A stretch of DNA of 64,000 bases. Origin: DATLWN01 sp964422615 (GTDB taxonomy: Bacteria; Pseudomonadota; Zetaproteobacteria; Mariprofundales; Mariprofundaceae). The position numbers and the translations under genes were made by a program. Numbering within the stretch: the first letter of the stretch is position 1; every line of letters starts with the position of its first letter. Location: NCBI GenBank assembly GCA_964422615.1, contig CAYRBJ010000007.1:1-64000 (forward strand). The letters are read 5' to 3'. The notes beneath the pieces were generated by a model. The model saw only the letters and a program-made list of their open reading frames with translations, ran no database searches and had not been told where the DNA came from. Positions 15,392-24,173 of the stretch are shown piece by piece.

Positions 15392-16172
15392 CCTCCCCGT
15401 CCTGCTGCTGATGCTGGTCCTGCTCGGAGGCTGCGCGGCCGCAAGCAAGCCGCCCACCCCCTTCATCGCCGCCCAGCGCTACTACGAGGCAGGCAAGGAA
15501 ACCGAGGCCCGGCGGGCGCTCGAAAGCGAGTTGGCCGTCCGGCCGAACAACCTGGATGCCCGCTATAACCTAGCCGTACTGCTGACCCGCATCGGCCACA
15601 AGAACGAGGCGCGCAAGCTGTACGAGGACAATATGCGGCGCGGCTGGCATCTGCCCACCGTCATCAACCTGAGCGTACTGTACCGCCGGGCCGGTGAGGC
15701 CGAGCGCGCTCAGCGATTGTTGCAGCAAGCCACCAAGCATTTCCCGGATGAGGCCGTTCCCTGGTACATGCTGGCCGAGACGGCCTTCCATGACGGCCTC
15801 ATCGCCGAGGCGCGCCGGGATTTCGAACAGGCCATCCGCGCCGATCCCAAAAACGGTTATGCGCGTATCCGCTATGCCCGTTTTCTGGCGGCGCAGGGCG
15901 ATATCAGCAGGGCCATCGCCCAGGGCTCCCGCGCCGTGGCGCTGTTGCCGGACGTCGCATCCTGCTGGATGATCGATGGCGACATCCTGAGCCAGGGAGG
16001 CAAATACGATGCCGCCCTGATTGCCTATCAGAAAAGCGCCGCGTTGAATCCGACCCTGGATGTGCGCACGCGCATCGTTGCTGTGCTGCGCAAACTGGGC
16101 GACAATGCGCGCGCCGACCACATCGAACAGGCGCTAAAGCGCGAAGCGACCATGCATAGGGAGGATCGATAG
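15378..16172 (+). CDS. TPR-repeat outer-membrane lipoprotein, probable CTG start
   Basis: 264 aa if started at CTG 15378. That start gives a textbook lipoprotein signal (Arg near the N-terminus, LPVLLLMLVLL core, lipobox LLGGC with Cys at 19), and GGGAG at 15367-15371 lies six bases upstream. The first in-frame ATG, at 15411, would leave only seven residues before the Cys and no charged n-region. An in-frame stop at 15351-15353 excludes anything longer, and no ATG, GTG or TTG lies between. The mature part has five or six TPR-like units (for example RALESELAVRPNNLDARYNLAVLL). It overlaps mlaD by 14 bases, so it may serve the Mla system. Confidence 0.75.
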   Translation: MRAGSLPVLLLMLVLLGGCAAASKPPTPFIAAQRYYEAGKETEARRALESELAVRPNNLDARYNLAVLLTRIGHKNEARKLYEDNMRRGWHLPTVINLSVLYRRAGEAERAQRLLQQATKHFPDEAVPWYMLAETAFHDGLIAEARRDFEQAIRADPKNGYARIRYARFLAAQGDISRAIAQGSRAVALLPDVASCWMIDGDILSQGGKYDAALIAYQKSAALNPTLDVRTRIVAVLRKLGDNARADHIEQALKREATMHREDR

Positions 16173-16173
16173 G

Positions 16174-16353
16174 GTGCCATACATCAATGTGCGCGTGGCG
16201 GGCGCGCTGACGCGGAAGCAGAAAGAGGAAATCGTCGATGGCATCACGCGCGTGATGCAGCAGGTGGCTGGCAAACCGCCGGAAGCCACCTACATCACCA
16301 TCGACGAGGTTGATCGCGACAACTGGGCCAAATCGGGAAAGCTGCTCGGCTGA
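16174..16353 (+). CDS. 4-oxalocrotonate tautomerase family protein
   Basis: A 59-residue protein starting GTG-Pro: PYINVRVAGALTRKQKEEIVDGITRVMQQ, ending DRDNWAKSGKLLG. The proline exposed after Met removal is the catalytic base of the 4-OT family. Its size and the beta-alpha-beta start fit the family, which uses about 60-residue subunits in hexamers. AGGGAGGA at 16158-16165 gives a good ribosome-binding site. It begins two bases after the TPR lipoprotein gene. The natural substrate is unknown. The gene is easily missed because of its length and GTG start. Confidence 0.85.
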   Translation: MPYINVRVAGALTRKQKEEIVDGITRVMQQVAGKPPEATYITIDEVDRDNWAKSGKLLG

Positions 16354-16359
16354 GCGTGC

Positions 16360-16389
16360 ATGTCACGGCCTTGCCGGACGGGCTATACT
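16360..16389 (+). promoter_or_regulatory. Candidate promoter for the GCS2-type ligase gene
   Basis: ATGTCA at 16360-16365, 18-base spacer, TATACT at 16384-16389. The -10 lies only 8 bases from an ATG at 16397 and 26 bases from the ATG at 16415, which favours the second as the start. Confidence 0.4.
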
Positions 16390-16414
16390 GACCGTGATGG
16401 GAAGCAAGTCGGCC

Positions 16415-17533
16415 ATGACGATCCAGTTCGTACCTTCGAAACCAGGGACCCTCGGCATCGAGATGGAATGGATCACCGTGAACACGGCTTCCGGCATGCA
16501 GTCCCCTCTGGCTCCCGCCGTGTTCGCGGCCATCGCTCCGACCCCAAGGATCAAGCCCGAGCTTTTCGCCTCGACCATCGAGATCAATACCGGCATCCAT
16601 ACGCAAAGCAGGCCCTGCATCGACGAGATGGCCTCCACCCATCAACAGGTAAGCCGCATCCTGGCCATACACGGCGGCGCCCTGCTCTCTTCCGGCACCC
16701 ACCCCTTCTCAAGCTGGCGCCATCAGCAGATCACGGTGGACCCGCGCTACCGCCGTCTGATCGACGAGCAGCGGCGTGCCGCCCATCGTTTCAATATCTT
16801 CGGCATCCACGTGCATGTCGGCATGCCCGACGGGGATGCCTGCATCCGCACGATGAACCATCTGATGCCGATCGTGCCGTTCTTCCTCGCCGTCTCCGCC
16901 AACTCCCCGTATTGGCATGGGGAGGATACGGGCCTGAGCTCCTACCGCATCAAGGTGTCCGAAAACCTCAGCCAGGGTGGCATGCCGTTCTATTTCGATG
17001 ACTGGCAGGATTTCAAGCATTGCGTCCGGCGCCTGATTGCCACGCACAGCATCGAAACCGTGCGTGAGATATGGTGGGAAATGCGCCCGCATCCGGATTT
17101 CGGAACCCTCGAGATCCGTGTCGGTGACATGCCGGCCACTGCCGAGGATACTCTCGCCTATGTCGCCTATGTCCGGTCCGAATGCCTGGCGGCCCTGGCC
17201 ACGCAGCATCCGCCGCAGCGCATGCACCCGTCGCTGATCCGCGAAAACCGCTGGCGCGCCTGTCGCCATGGCATGCAGGCCAGGATCATCGATCCACTTA
17301 GCGAAAAACAGTTCGATTTCCTGGCATGGCTTGAACGTCGACTGGAACACCTCGCATCTGCAGGCGCCCCGGCAGACGACCTGTGCGCCGTACAGGCCCG
17401 GTTGCCGGCATGGAAAGAGCACGGCGACGGTGCCGCCCGCCAGCGACGGATCCGCACCCAAACCACTTCCGAGGCCGCCATGGTTGAGCGCATGCGCGAT
17501 GACGGTTGGGCATCATGGCACGGTATGCAGTGA
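16415..17533 (+). CDS. Glutamate-cysteine ligase-like carboxylate-amine ligase (YbdK/GCS2 family)
   Basis: 372 aa, the length of E. coli YbdK. It begins MTIQFVPSKPGTLGIEMEWITVN, matching the family's T-L-G-x-E-x-E opening where the glutamates bind ATP-magnesium. Further motifs: ELFASTIEINTG, GIHVHVGMPDGD, SANSPYWHGEDTGLSSYR and EIWWEMRPHPDFGTLEIRVGDMP. Members ligate amines to a glutamate-like carboxylate, but most have no known substrate. An alternative ATG lies at 16397. The downstream M20 hydrolase gene starts inside its last codons, which suggests a shared pathway. Confidence 0.8.
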   Translation: MTIQFVPSKPGTLGIEMEWITVNTASGMQSPLAPAVFAAIAPTPRIKPELFASTIEINTGIHTQSRPCIDEMASTHQQVSRILAIHGGALLSSGTHPFSSWRHQQITVDPRYRRLIDEQRRAAHRFNIFGIHVHVGMPDGDACIRTMNHLMPIVPFFLAVSANSPYWHGEDTGLSSYRIKVSENLSQGGMPFYFDDWQDFKHCVRRLIATHSIETVREIWWEMRPHPDFGTLEIRVGDMPATAEDTLAYVAYVRSECLAALATQHPPQRMHPSLIRENRWRACRHGMQARIIDPLSEKQFDFLAWLERRLEHLASAGAPADDLCAVQARLPAWKEHGDGAARQRRIRTQTTSEAAMVERMRDDGWASWHGMQ

Positions 17534-18714
17534 ATCCTCAGACCTCTCCCGAATCCCTGGCCGAGATCGTGGATGCGGTGATGCCGACGGTGATCGACAT
17601 CCGTCGACATCTGCACCGGCATCCCGAGCTGTCCGGACAGGAAAAGGCCACGGCACGCTTCGTGGCGGAACAATGCAAAAACCTGGGGCTGGACGTGCGC
17701 GAGCATATCGGCGGGTTCGGGTTGCTGGCCTGCCTGCAGAAGGTGAAAACCCGACCGTACATCGCCCTGCGTGCGGACATGGACGCCCTGCCGATCCTTG
17801 AAACCGCGACGAGTGATTACGTCTCCGAGAACACGGGCATCGCCCATGCCTGCGGCCATGATGCCCACACGGCCATGCTGATCGGCGCGATGATGGCACT
17901 GCAGAACCTCGGTGATTTGCCGTACAACGTGGCCGCGATCTTCCAGCCGGCCGAGGAAACAACCGCCGGAGCCGCCGCCATGATCCGCGATGGCGTCCTC
18001 GATTCCGTCCAGCCGCTACGCATGCATGCCCTGCACGTCTATCCCTACCTGCCGAGCGGCAGCATCGGCCTGAGAACCGGGGCCATGTGTGCCTCTGCGG
18101 ACATGTTCGAGGTGGAAATCAGCGGGCACGGCGGCCACGCCGCCCGTCCGCATGAATGCACGGACACCATCCTGATCGCCAGTCATATCATCCAGGCCCT
18201 GCACCATATCGTCAGCCGGCGCGTGGACCCGATGCAACCTGCCGTGCTGACCATCGGCCAGATTGAGGGTGGTCATGCCCCGAACGTGATCCCCGAGCAC
18301 GTGGCCTTCTCCGGTACCATCCGCACCCTGGACCATCAGGTGCGTGACGAGATCCGCGCGCGCATGGATCACATCATCCGCCAAACGGCCGAGACCTGGG
18401 GAGCCACCGCCAGCTTCACCATGAAGGCCACCACCCCCCTGCTCGAAAATCCGCCTGAGATCATGCGCCTGACCGAAGCCGCGCTGCGCCGTTTCATGCC
18501 CGACACACCGTTGCTCCGCATTGACGCCCCGTCCATGGGGGGCGAGGACTTCGCCGAGTTCCTGCACAAGGTTCCGGGGTGCCTGCTGCGCCTGGGCACC
18601 GGCTCCGCCCCAAACACCCGCCATCCCCTGCACCATCCCGCCTTCGATATCGATGAGCAGGCCATGGCCACCGGTGTGGCGGCACTTGTCAGCCTTTGCC
18701 TGATGGAAACATAG
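17515..18714 (+). CDS. M20 family amidohydrolase
   Basis: 399 aa. It has the M20D (hippurate hydrolase/IAA-amino-acid hydrolase-like) motifs: RRHLHRHPELSGQE, LRADMDALPI, ACGHDAHTAMLIGA, FQPAEET (catalytic Glu), GHGGHAARPHE, and the final APSMGGEDFAEFL. The metal ligands (Cys/His of ACGHD, the Glu pair, and His of LHHPAFDID) look intact. It should cleave an amide between an acyl group and an amino acid, or a similar bond. The ATG lies 19 bases inside the end of the preceding ligase gene, so the ligase and hydrolase are translationally coupled. TTG at 17506 is a less likely start. Confidence 0.85.
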   Translation: MARYAVNPQTSPESLAEIVDAVMPTVIDIRRHLHRHPELSGQEKATARFVAEQCKNLGLDVREHIGGFGLLACLQKVKTRPYIALRADMDALPILETATSDYVSENTGIAHACGHDAHTAMLIGAMMALQNLGDLPYNVAAIFQPAEETTAGAAAMIRDGVLDSVQPLRMHALHVYPYLPSGSIGLRTGAMCASADMFEVEISGHGGHAARPHECTDTILIASHIIQALHHIVSRRVDPMQPAVLTIGQIEGGHAPNVIPEHVAFSGTIRTLDHQVRDEIRARMDHIIRQTAETWGATASFTMKATTPLLENPPEIMRLTEAALRRFMPDTPLLRIDAPSMGGEDFAEFLHKVPGCLLRLGTGSAPNTRHPLHHPAFDIDEQAMATGVAALVSLCLMET

Positions 18715-18759
18715 CAGCCGGGGCTTGTATTTCACCGCCCATGCCCCCATAAATGGCAT

Positions 18760-19191
18760 ATGCTGCGCCTGTTGCTGGTCCTGCTGGTCTTTCTGCCACT
18801 GATCGAACTGTACGTACTGATCGAGGTCGGCAGCCGCATCGGCGGTGCGGCCACGATCCTGCTGTGCCTGGCCACGGCAGCCATCGGTGGATGGCTGGTA
18901 CGCATCCAGGGTTTGCAAACCCTGTTCGATGCCCGCCGGCATATGATGGCCGGGCAGATTCCCGCCGAATCCATGGCCCACGGCCTGATGCTGACCCTGG
19001 CCGGCGTCCTGCTGTTGACGCCCGGGTTCGTGACGGACATCGTCGGCTTTTTGCTGCTGATTCCCGCCTTGCGCCAGATGATCATCCGCCACTGGCTGCC
19101 CGGAGCGTTTTGCGCATCCGGGCAGGCGACCTGGATCGAGGCCGAGATCGTCGACAGGCCGGACGACAACCACCGCCCGCCACTTCATTAA
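18760..19191 (+). CDS. fxsA: FxsA family membrane protein
   Basis: 143 aa with three or four hydrophobic segments. Typical FxsA features: PLIELYVLIEVGSRIGGAATILLCLATAAIGGWLVR, then a cytosolic stretch with GL-TL--A, and LTLAGVLLLTPGFVTDIVGFLLLIPALR. In E. coli fxsA overexpression relieves exclusion of phage T7 by the F plasmid; the normal role is unknown. It lies 45 bases after the M20 gene on the same strand. Confidence 0.88.
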   Translation: MLRLLLVLLVFLPLIELYVLIEVGSRIGGAATILLCLATAAIGGWLVRIQGLQTLFDARRHMMAGQIPAESMAHGLMLTLAGVLLLTPGFVTDIVGFLLLIPALRQMIIRHWLPGAFCASGQATWIEAEIVDRPDDNHRPPLH

Positions 19192-19246
19192 ATCTTAAGA
19201 TGCGCATGGCTAGCCTGTGCATATACTTCATGATCCGGAGGTCTCC

Positions 19247-19903
19247 ATGGACACCAGCACCCTGAGTTCAACCCAACTCGTCGATGCCCGCATCGGTTTT
19301 ATCGGCAAGACATATGGCATGCTCGCCCTGTGCATTGCCGCCGGCAGCGTTGGTGCCTATGCATCGCTGGGCATGGTCTTTCCCCTCGCCCATCCATGGC
19401 TGACCCTGTTCATGATGATGGGCGGCATCTTCGTCGTGCAGGCCGTCCGCCATACCCCGGTCATCAATCTGATCGCCCTGCTCGGCTTCGGTGCCCTGAC
19501 CGGCTTCGCCATTTCACCGCTGGTCGGGCTGGTCGCCGCCAAGTCCGGCATGCTGGTAGCACAGGCATTCATGACCACGGCCGTCGCCTTCGTCGGCCTC
19601 ACCGCCTACACCTTCATCTCCCGCCGCGACTTCTCGTTCATGCGCGGTTTTCTGTGGATGGGCCTGATCGCCGTCGTCGTCCTCGGTCTGAGCAACATAT
19701 TCTTCCATTCGGCCACGATGGCGCTGATGCTCAGCGGCATCAGCGTGCTGCTGTTCTCGGCCTATATCCTGTATGACACGTCCAACGTCCTGCGCAACTA
19801 CCCCAACGACGAATATATCTCGGCGGCGCTGACCCTCTACCTGGACGTATTCCTGCTGTTCGAGAACCTGCTGGTGCTGTTCGGCATGCTCGATGATCGA
19901 TGA
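19247..19903 (+). CDS. Bax inhibitor-1/YccA family membrane protein
   Basis: 218 aa with seven hydrophobic segments. The family's conserved end YILYDTSNVLRNYPNDEYISAALTLYLDVFLLFENLL contains the paired aspartates of the pH-dependent calcium-leak site. GGAG lies before the ATG at 19247. YccA-type proteins interact with the FtsH protease in E. coli; whether that holds here is not visible. It converges on aroB with only 28 bases between the genes and no clear terminator. Confidence 0.9.
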   Translation: MDTSTLSSTQLVDARIGFIGKTYGMLALCIAAGSVGAYASLGMVFPLAHPWLTLFMMMGGIFVVQAVRHTPVINLIALLGFGALTGFAISPLVGLVAAKSGMLVAQAFMTTAVAFVGLTAYTFISRRDFSFMRGFLWMGLIAVVVLGLSNIFFHSATMALMLSGISVLLFSAYILYDTSNVLRNYPNDEYISAALTLYLDVFLLFENLLVLFGMLDDR

Positions 19904-19931
19904 CAATAATGACTGAACAGAGTCCCAGGCC

Positions 19932-21035
19932 CTAAGTGTACGACGCGATCAGGCGCGTAATCTCCTGAGGTTGCACATTCTCGGCGATGAAAGCATCGCC
20001 GATGTCACGCAGCAGGATATAGCGGATTCGGCTGCCGATATTCTTCTTGTCGTGGCCCATCGCATCCAGCCAGGTTTCGGCGCTGAAGGAAGGGACATCC
20101 GTCGGCAGGCCCGCTTCCCGGTAGGTGCGGATGATACGCGCCTCCAGACCGGCAGCGGCATCGCCCCGCTGTTCGGACAGTCGCGCGGCCATGCAGGTAC
20201 CGATCGCCACTGCCTCCCCGTGCAGGAACTGCCGGTAGCCGGTCAGTGACTCGATGGCATGGCCGAAGGTATGCCCGAGGTTGAGCAGCGCCCGCGCGCC
20301 CTGCTCGGTTTCATCGGCCATCACGAGTGCGGCCTTGTGACGGCAGGCGTCGAGGATGGCCTCACAAACCGCGGTATCGTCCAGAGCCAGCAGCTTCGGC
20401 ATGCGCTCGGACATGCGCTCAAAAAACGGCCGGTCACGGATCAGCCCGTACTTGATCACCTCCGCCAGCCCCGCGCGCAGCTGACGTTTTTCCAGCGTAT
20501 GCAGCACCTGGGGATCGATCCACACGAGCTTGGGCTGATAGAAGGCACCGATCATGTTCTTGCCGTGCGGGTGGTTGATCGCCGTCTTGCCGCCGACGCT
20601 GGAATCCACCTGCGCCAGCAACGTCGTCGGCACCTGCACGAACGGGATGCCCCGGCGGTAGCTGGCGGCCGCGAAACCGACCATGTCGCCGATCACCCCC
20701 CCGCCGAGGGCCACGACCGGCTCGTTGCGCGCGAGCTTGGCCTGCATCAGGGCGTCGATGATCCGTCCCCACTGCTGCATGTTCTTGTGCGCCTCGCCGT
20801 CCGGCAGGATGCATTCGGCAACCTGCCAGCCCGCCTCCTGCAGGCTTTGCCTGACTCGTTCGAGATACAGCGGCGCCACCACCTCGTTGCTGACCACCAG
20901 GCAACGCGATTCGGTGGCAAACTGCCGGCGCATGGCCGTACCGAGGCGATTCAGGCAGCCGGATTCGATATGGATATCATAGCTGCGTGGCCCGAGATCG
21001 ATGCGGTAGCCATGGCGCGGGGATGTTTCAGACAT
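19932..21035 (-). CDS. aroB: 3-dehydroquinate synthase
   Basis: Second step of the shikimate pathway. 367 aa. Motifs: GGGVIGDMVGFAAASYRRGIPFVQVPTTLLAQVDSSVGGKTAINHPHGKN (NAD and substrate region) and the metal-binding GLAEVIKYGLI and LLNLGHTFGHAIE. The ATG at 21035 lies inside the end of aroK (eight-base overlap), which fixes the start; the longer open frame upstream is an overlap with aroK in another frame. aroK-aroB after pilQ is the classic order in gammaproteobacteria. Confidence 0.96.
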   Translation of the reverse strand: MSETSPRHGYRIDLGPRSYDIHIESGCLNRLGTAMRRQFATESRCLVVSNEVVAPLYLERVRQSLQEAGWQVAECILPDGEAHKNMQQWGRIIDALMQAKLARNEPVVALGGGVIGDMVGFAAASYRRGIPFVQVPTTLLAQVDSSVGGKTAINHPHGKNMIGAFYQPKLVWIDPQVLHTLEKRQLRAGLAEVIKYGLIRDRPFFERMSERMPKLLALDDTAVCEAILDACRHKAALVMADETEQGARALLNLGHTFGHAIESLTGYRQFLHGEAVAIGTCMAARLSEQRGDAAAGLEARIIRTYREAGLPTDVPSFSAETWLDAMGHDKKNIGSRIRYILLRDIGDAFIAENVQPQEITRLIASYT

Positions 21036-21543
21036 GGCCGGATTCTGACAGAAAGTTGCAGATATCATCCACCGCTTCCTGCACCGAGAACTGGCCGGTG
21101 TCGATGCGCAGATCTGCGGCGGCGTCGTACAGCGGGGTGCGGATCGCCGCCAGTTCCCTGGCCCTGAGCAGCGGGTCGACCCCGTTGAGCAACGGCCGGT
21201 TGGCATCGCCCGCGATGCGGGCGGCCGTGATCTCCGGATCCGCATGCAACCAGATCACCGGTCCGGCACGATGCATGCGCCGACGGTTCGCAGCCAGCAA
21301 CACCGCCCCACCACCCGTCGACAATACCTTCCCGGAGGCGATGCAGAAGCCGGCCAGCATTTCGCTTTCCAGGGCGCGGAACAGACACTCGCCCTGTTCG
21401 GCGAATATCGCCGGGATCGACTTCCCGGTCCTTTCCACGATCACGTCATCGAGATCGATGAAATCAAAAGCGATTCGGGCGGCCAGCGGCCGCCCGATCG
21501 TTGTTTTTCCGGCCCCCATCGGACCGACCAGGGTTACATTCAC
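21028..21543 (-). CDS. aroK: Shikimate kinase
   Basis: 171 aa. Walker A GPMGAGKTTIG at the N-terminus, the shikimate-binding DLDDVIVERTGKSI and STGGGAVL, and the lid RPLL. GTG start ten bases after the pilQ stop. It phosphorylates shikimate; aroB overlaps its end. Length and motifs are complete. Confidence 0.95.
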   Translation of the reverse strand: MNVTLVGPMGAGKTTIGRPLAARIAFDFIDLDDVIVERTGKSIPAIFAEQGECLFRALESEMLAGFCIASGKVLSTGGGAVLLAANRRRMHRAGPVIWLHADPEITAARIAGDANRPLLNGVDPLLRARELAAIRTPLYDAAADLRIDTGQFSVQEAVDDICNFLSESGHV

Positions 21544-21552
21544 CGCCGGCTA

Positions 21553-24141
21553 TTAATCGTTTCCTGAGCCGAAGTCGTTATTATTCGCTTCCTGCGCTGA
21601 AATCGGCTGGATGATGGTCGGCGTCAGGAAGATCAGCAACTCGGTGCGATTGTCATTGACCGCCTTGTTCTTGAACAGCCAGCCCAGGATCGGGATATCC
21701 CCGAGGCCGGGAACCTTGTTGATCTGGTTGCCGGTCGACTTCTGATAGATACCACCGATCACCACGGTCTCGCCATTGGCCAGGAAGGCGCTGGTGGTGA
21801 TCGACTTCGTATCGATACCGGGATTGCCGTTGACCGCGATCGTCGTGGAAGGCGCGTCCTTGGTCACGGTGATGTCCATGATCACCTTGTTGTCGGCGGT
21901 GATCTGCGGTGTCACCTGCAACGACAGGTTGGCCTGCTGGTACTGCACCGTCGCCGGGGAGGTGTTCGTCTGCGGTGTGGTGACCGGGATCGAGACACCC
22001 TGCGAGATCGTGGCCTGCTTCAGATTGGAGGTGATCAGGCGCGGATTGGAGATGACCTTGGCCTCGCCGTTGTTCTCCGCCGCCGACAGCTCCAGTGCCA
22101 GGTTGAAGTTCAATGTACCCAGAAGCATGCCGATCGCCCCACCGGCACCGGTGGATGAATACGTGGCGGCCGGCATGTCGATCAGCCATCCGGGGCCGGC
22201 TGTGTACTTATTGACGGTCTGTGTCGTGCCTCCGGACTGCTCGTACGGCGTACCGGAGCCCTGGGCGCCGCCGATGGTGAGAACATTGCCTCCGACATTG
22301 TTGTAGTTGGTCTGGCCGCCCCAGCGAATACCGAAGCTGCGGGTAAAGTCTTCCTTGGCCTCGACGATACGTGCCTCGATCAGCACCTGCTTCACCGGCT
22401 TGTCGATGGCGGCGATCAGGCGTTTGACGTTGTTGATCGACTCGATCGTGTCCTTGACGATCAGGGTATTGGTGCGCTCGTCGATCAAGAAGCTGCCGCG
22501 CGGCGACAGGATGCCGACGCTCGACTGCTGGCCGCTCGCACCGGCGGTCGTCGACATCGTCGGAGCAGCGCTGCTCGCGGTGGCACCGGCGGTCGTCGTG
22601 CTGCCGGGCGTGCCGCCCCTGGTCGCATTGGCCGAGGCGTTGTCCAGCATCTTCTTGACGTCCGCCACCTTGGTATAGCTCAACCGGATGAACTCCGTCA
22701 CCAGGGGCTCGAGCTGGGTGGAGCCCTGCTGGGCCTCCAGCTTGGCCTTGTACTCCTTTCTCAGCACATCGATCGGCGCGATGCGGATCACGTTGCCCTG
22801 CTGCTCCTTGCCCAGGCCCCGCGCCTCCAGGATCAGATCCAGGGCCTGATCCCAGGGCACATCCACCAGGCGCATGGTCAGCTTGCCCTTCACATCGTCC
22901 GACATGATGATGTTCAGCTTGCTCATCTCCGCGATCAGCTTGAGCGCATTGCGGATATCGATGTCCTTGAAATCGAAGGTCACCTTCTGGCCGGTGTAGG
23001 CGAACTTGGTACTCTTGGCAGCGCCCTGTTGCGCCTGCGCGATATCCTCCGGCACCAGCGTCACGGTAAGCAGATTGCCCTGCTGGTAGGATGACATTTC
23101 CACCTTCTCCCGCAGACGGGCAACAATGCGCACCTTGTTATTGACCTGGTAGCTGTCGATCTGGTTGATCGGACCCGGAAACTCCCGCACATCCTGCGTG
23201 CGCTCCTGTCCCGGGGCCAGCTTCGCCTTGCGCACGTCGATCAGCACGTCGCCATCCTTCTTGTACATATTGAACACCGGCGTGGTCGAATCCGTGCGGA
23301 TCACGATATGGGAAATCCGGTCTTCCGGCTGGAAATTCACGCTGTCAACGGTAACACCCCCGGCCCGCTTGGGCGGCAGCACATTGCCAAAGCGGATCAC
23401 CATCTGGTGCGGCTTATCCTCGATCTGGTATTTGGTTTTCGCCGCAGGAAGCAGGGAGACCACCAGCCTGACCCGTTTTGCGGACTGGCCCACGGTCACA
23501 TTGTTCACCCGCTGCGTGGAATAGGAATAATGCTCCTTGGGCAGAAGCGACGTCGCCCCCCAGAAATCCAGGATCATCGTCTGACCCTTGTTCGTCAGAA
23601 ATGCGTCATGATTGGCATCCAAATGATCGCCCTGCAGCACCAGTTCGGTCATCGATCCGCTGTCATACACCTGGATGTCCTTGATCCGGGCCTTTTTGGC
23701 AGCCGGAGCGCTGGCGGCCGCCTGCTGCGCCGGCTTCTGGACGCGCACCTCCAGATTGTTGCCCTTCTCGACAATCTTGTAGGGCTCTTTTGCCTGCATG
23801 CCGATCTCGATCCGCACACCGGCGGGCGTCTGCACCGGGAACACGGAGGTCACCCCGTTTGCCCCGTTTGTCTTCACGGGCTCGATCGATGATCCAAGCT
23901 TGGCCCCGGGGATGCTCAAAACCACCCGCACCGGGTCGGTGAGATCAAACACCTCATAATTCATCTTCTGATCCATGTTGATATGCACAACCGACATGCT
24001 GCCGCTCTGCTGCAGCTTGAGGCCGCTGACCGTTGCCGCATGCGCAGCTGTCGACAGCCCCATGATGAACAGGGTGCTACAAAACAACGCCAAGCGGCTC
24101 ATGGAATTTCGTTCTCTTACCATCGTTAATTCCTTTTGCAT
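21553..24141 (-). CDS. pilQ: Type IV pilus secretin PilQ
   Basis: 862 aa outer-membrane secretin. Sec signal peptide ending about STAAHA, two or more AMIN-like beta domains in the first half (for example KLQQSGSMSVVHI and DIQVYDSGSMTELVLQG, both starting similarly), then the secretin N0/STN domain (VTFDFKDIDIRNALKLIAEMSKLNIIMSDDVKGKLTMRL). An N1 domain with a Gly/Thr/Ala-rich insert follows, then the secretin pore (EARIVEAKEDFTRSFGIRWGG to VIGGIYQKSTG, VPGLGDIPILGWLFKNK). The ATG at 24141 has GGGAG upstream; ATG at 24123 is also possible, with AAGGA. It directly follows pilO; the usual pilP is missing. Confidence 0.95.
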   Translation of the reverse strand: MQKELTMVRERNSMSRLALFCSTLFIMGLSTAAHAATVSGLKLQQSGSMSVVHINMDQKMNYEVFDLTDPVRVVLSIPGAKLGSSIEPVKTNGANGVTSVFPVQTPAGVRIEIGMQAKEPYKIVEKGNNLEVRVQKPAQQAAASAPAAKKARIKDIQVYDSGSMTELVLQGDHLDANHDAFLTNKGQTMILDFWGATSLLPKEHYSYSTQRVNNVTVGQSAKRVRLVVSLLPAAKTKYQIEDKPHQMVIRFGNVLPPKRAGGVTVDSVNFQPEDRISHIVIRTDSTTPVFNMYKKDGDVLIDVRKAKLAPGQERTQDVREFPGPINQIDSYQVNNKVRIVARLREKVEMSSYQQGNLLTVTLVPEDIAQAQQGAAKSTKFAYTGQKVTFDFKDIDIRNALKLIAEMSKLNIIMSDDVKGKLTMRLVDVPWDQALDLILEARGLGKEQQGNVIRIAPIDVLRKEYKAKLEAQQGSTQLEPLVTEFIRLSYTKVADVKKMLDNASANATRGGTPGSTTTAGATASSAAPTMSTTAGASGQQSSVGILSPRGSFLIDERTNTLIVKDTIESINNVKRLIAAIDKPVKQVLIEARIVEAKEDFTRSFGIRWGGQTNYNNVGGNVLTIGGAQGSGTPYEQSGGTTQTVNKYTAGPGWLIDMPAATYSSTGAGGAIGMLLGTLNFNLALELSAAENNGEAKVISNPRLITSNLKQATISQGVSIPVTTPQTNTSPATVQYQQANLSLQVTPQITADNKVIMDITVTKDAPSTTIAVNGNPGIDTKSITTSAFLANGETVVIGGIYQKSTGNQINKVPGLGDIPILGWLFKNKAVNDNRTELLIFLTPTIIQPISAQEANNNDFGSGND

Positions 24142-24173
24142 CACTTACTCCCGGTTCCTGCGCATCATCACGG

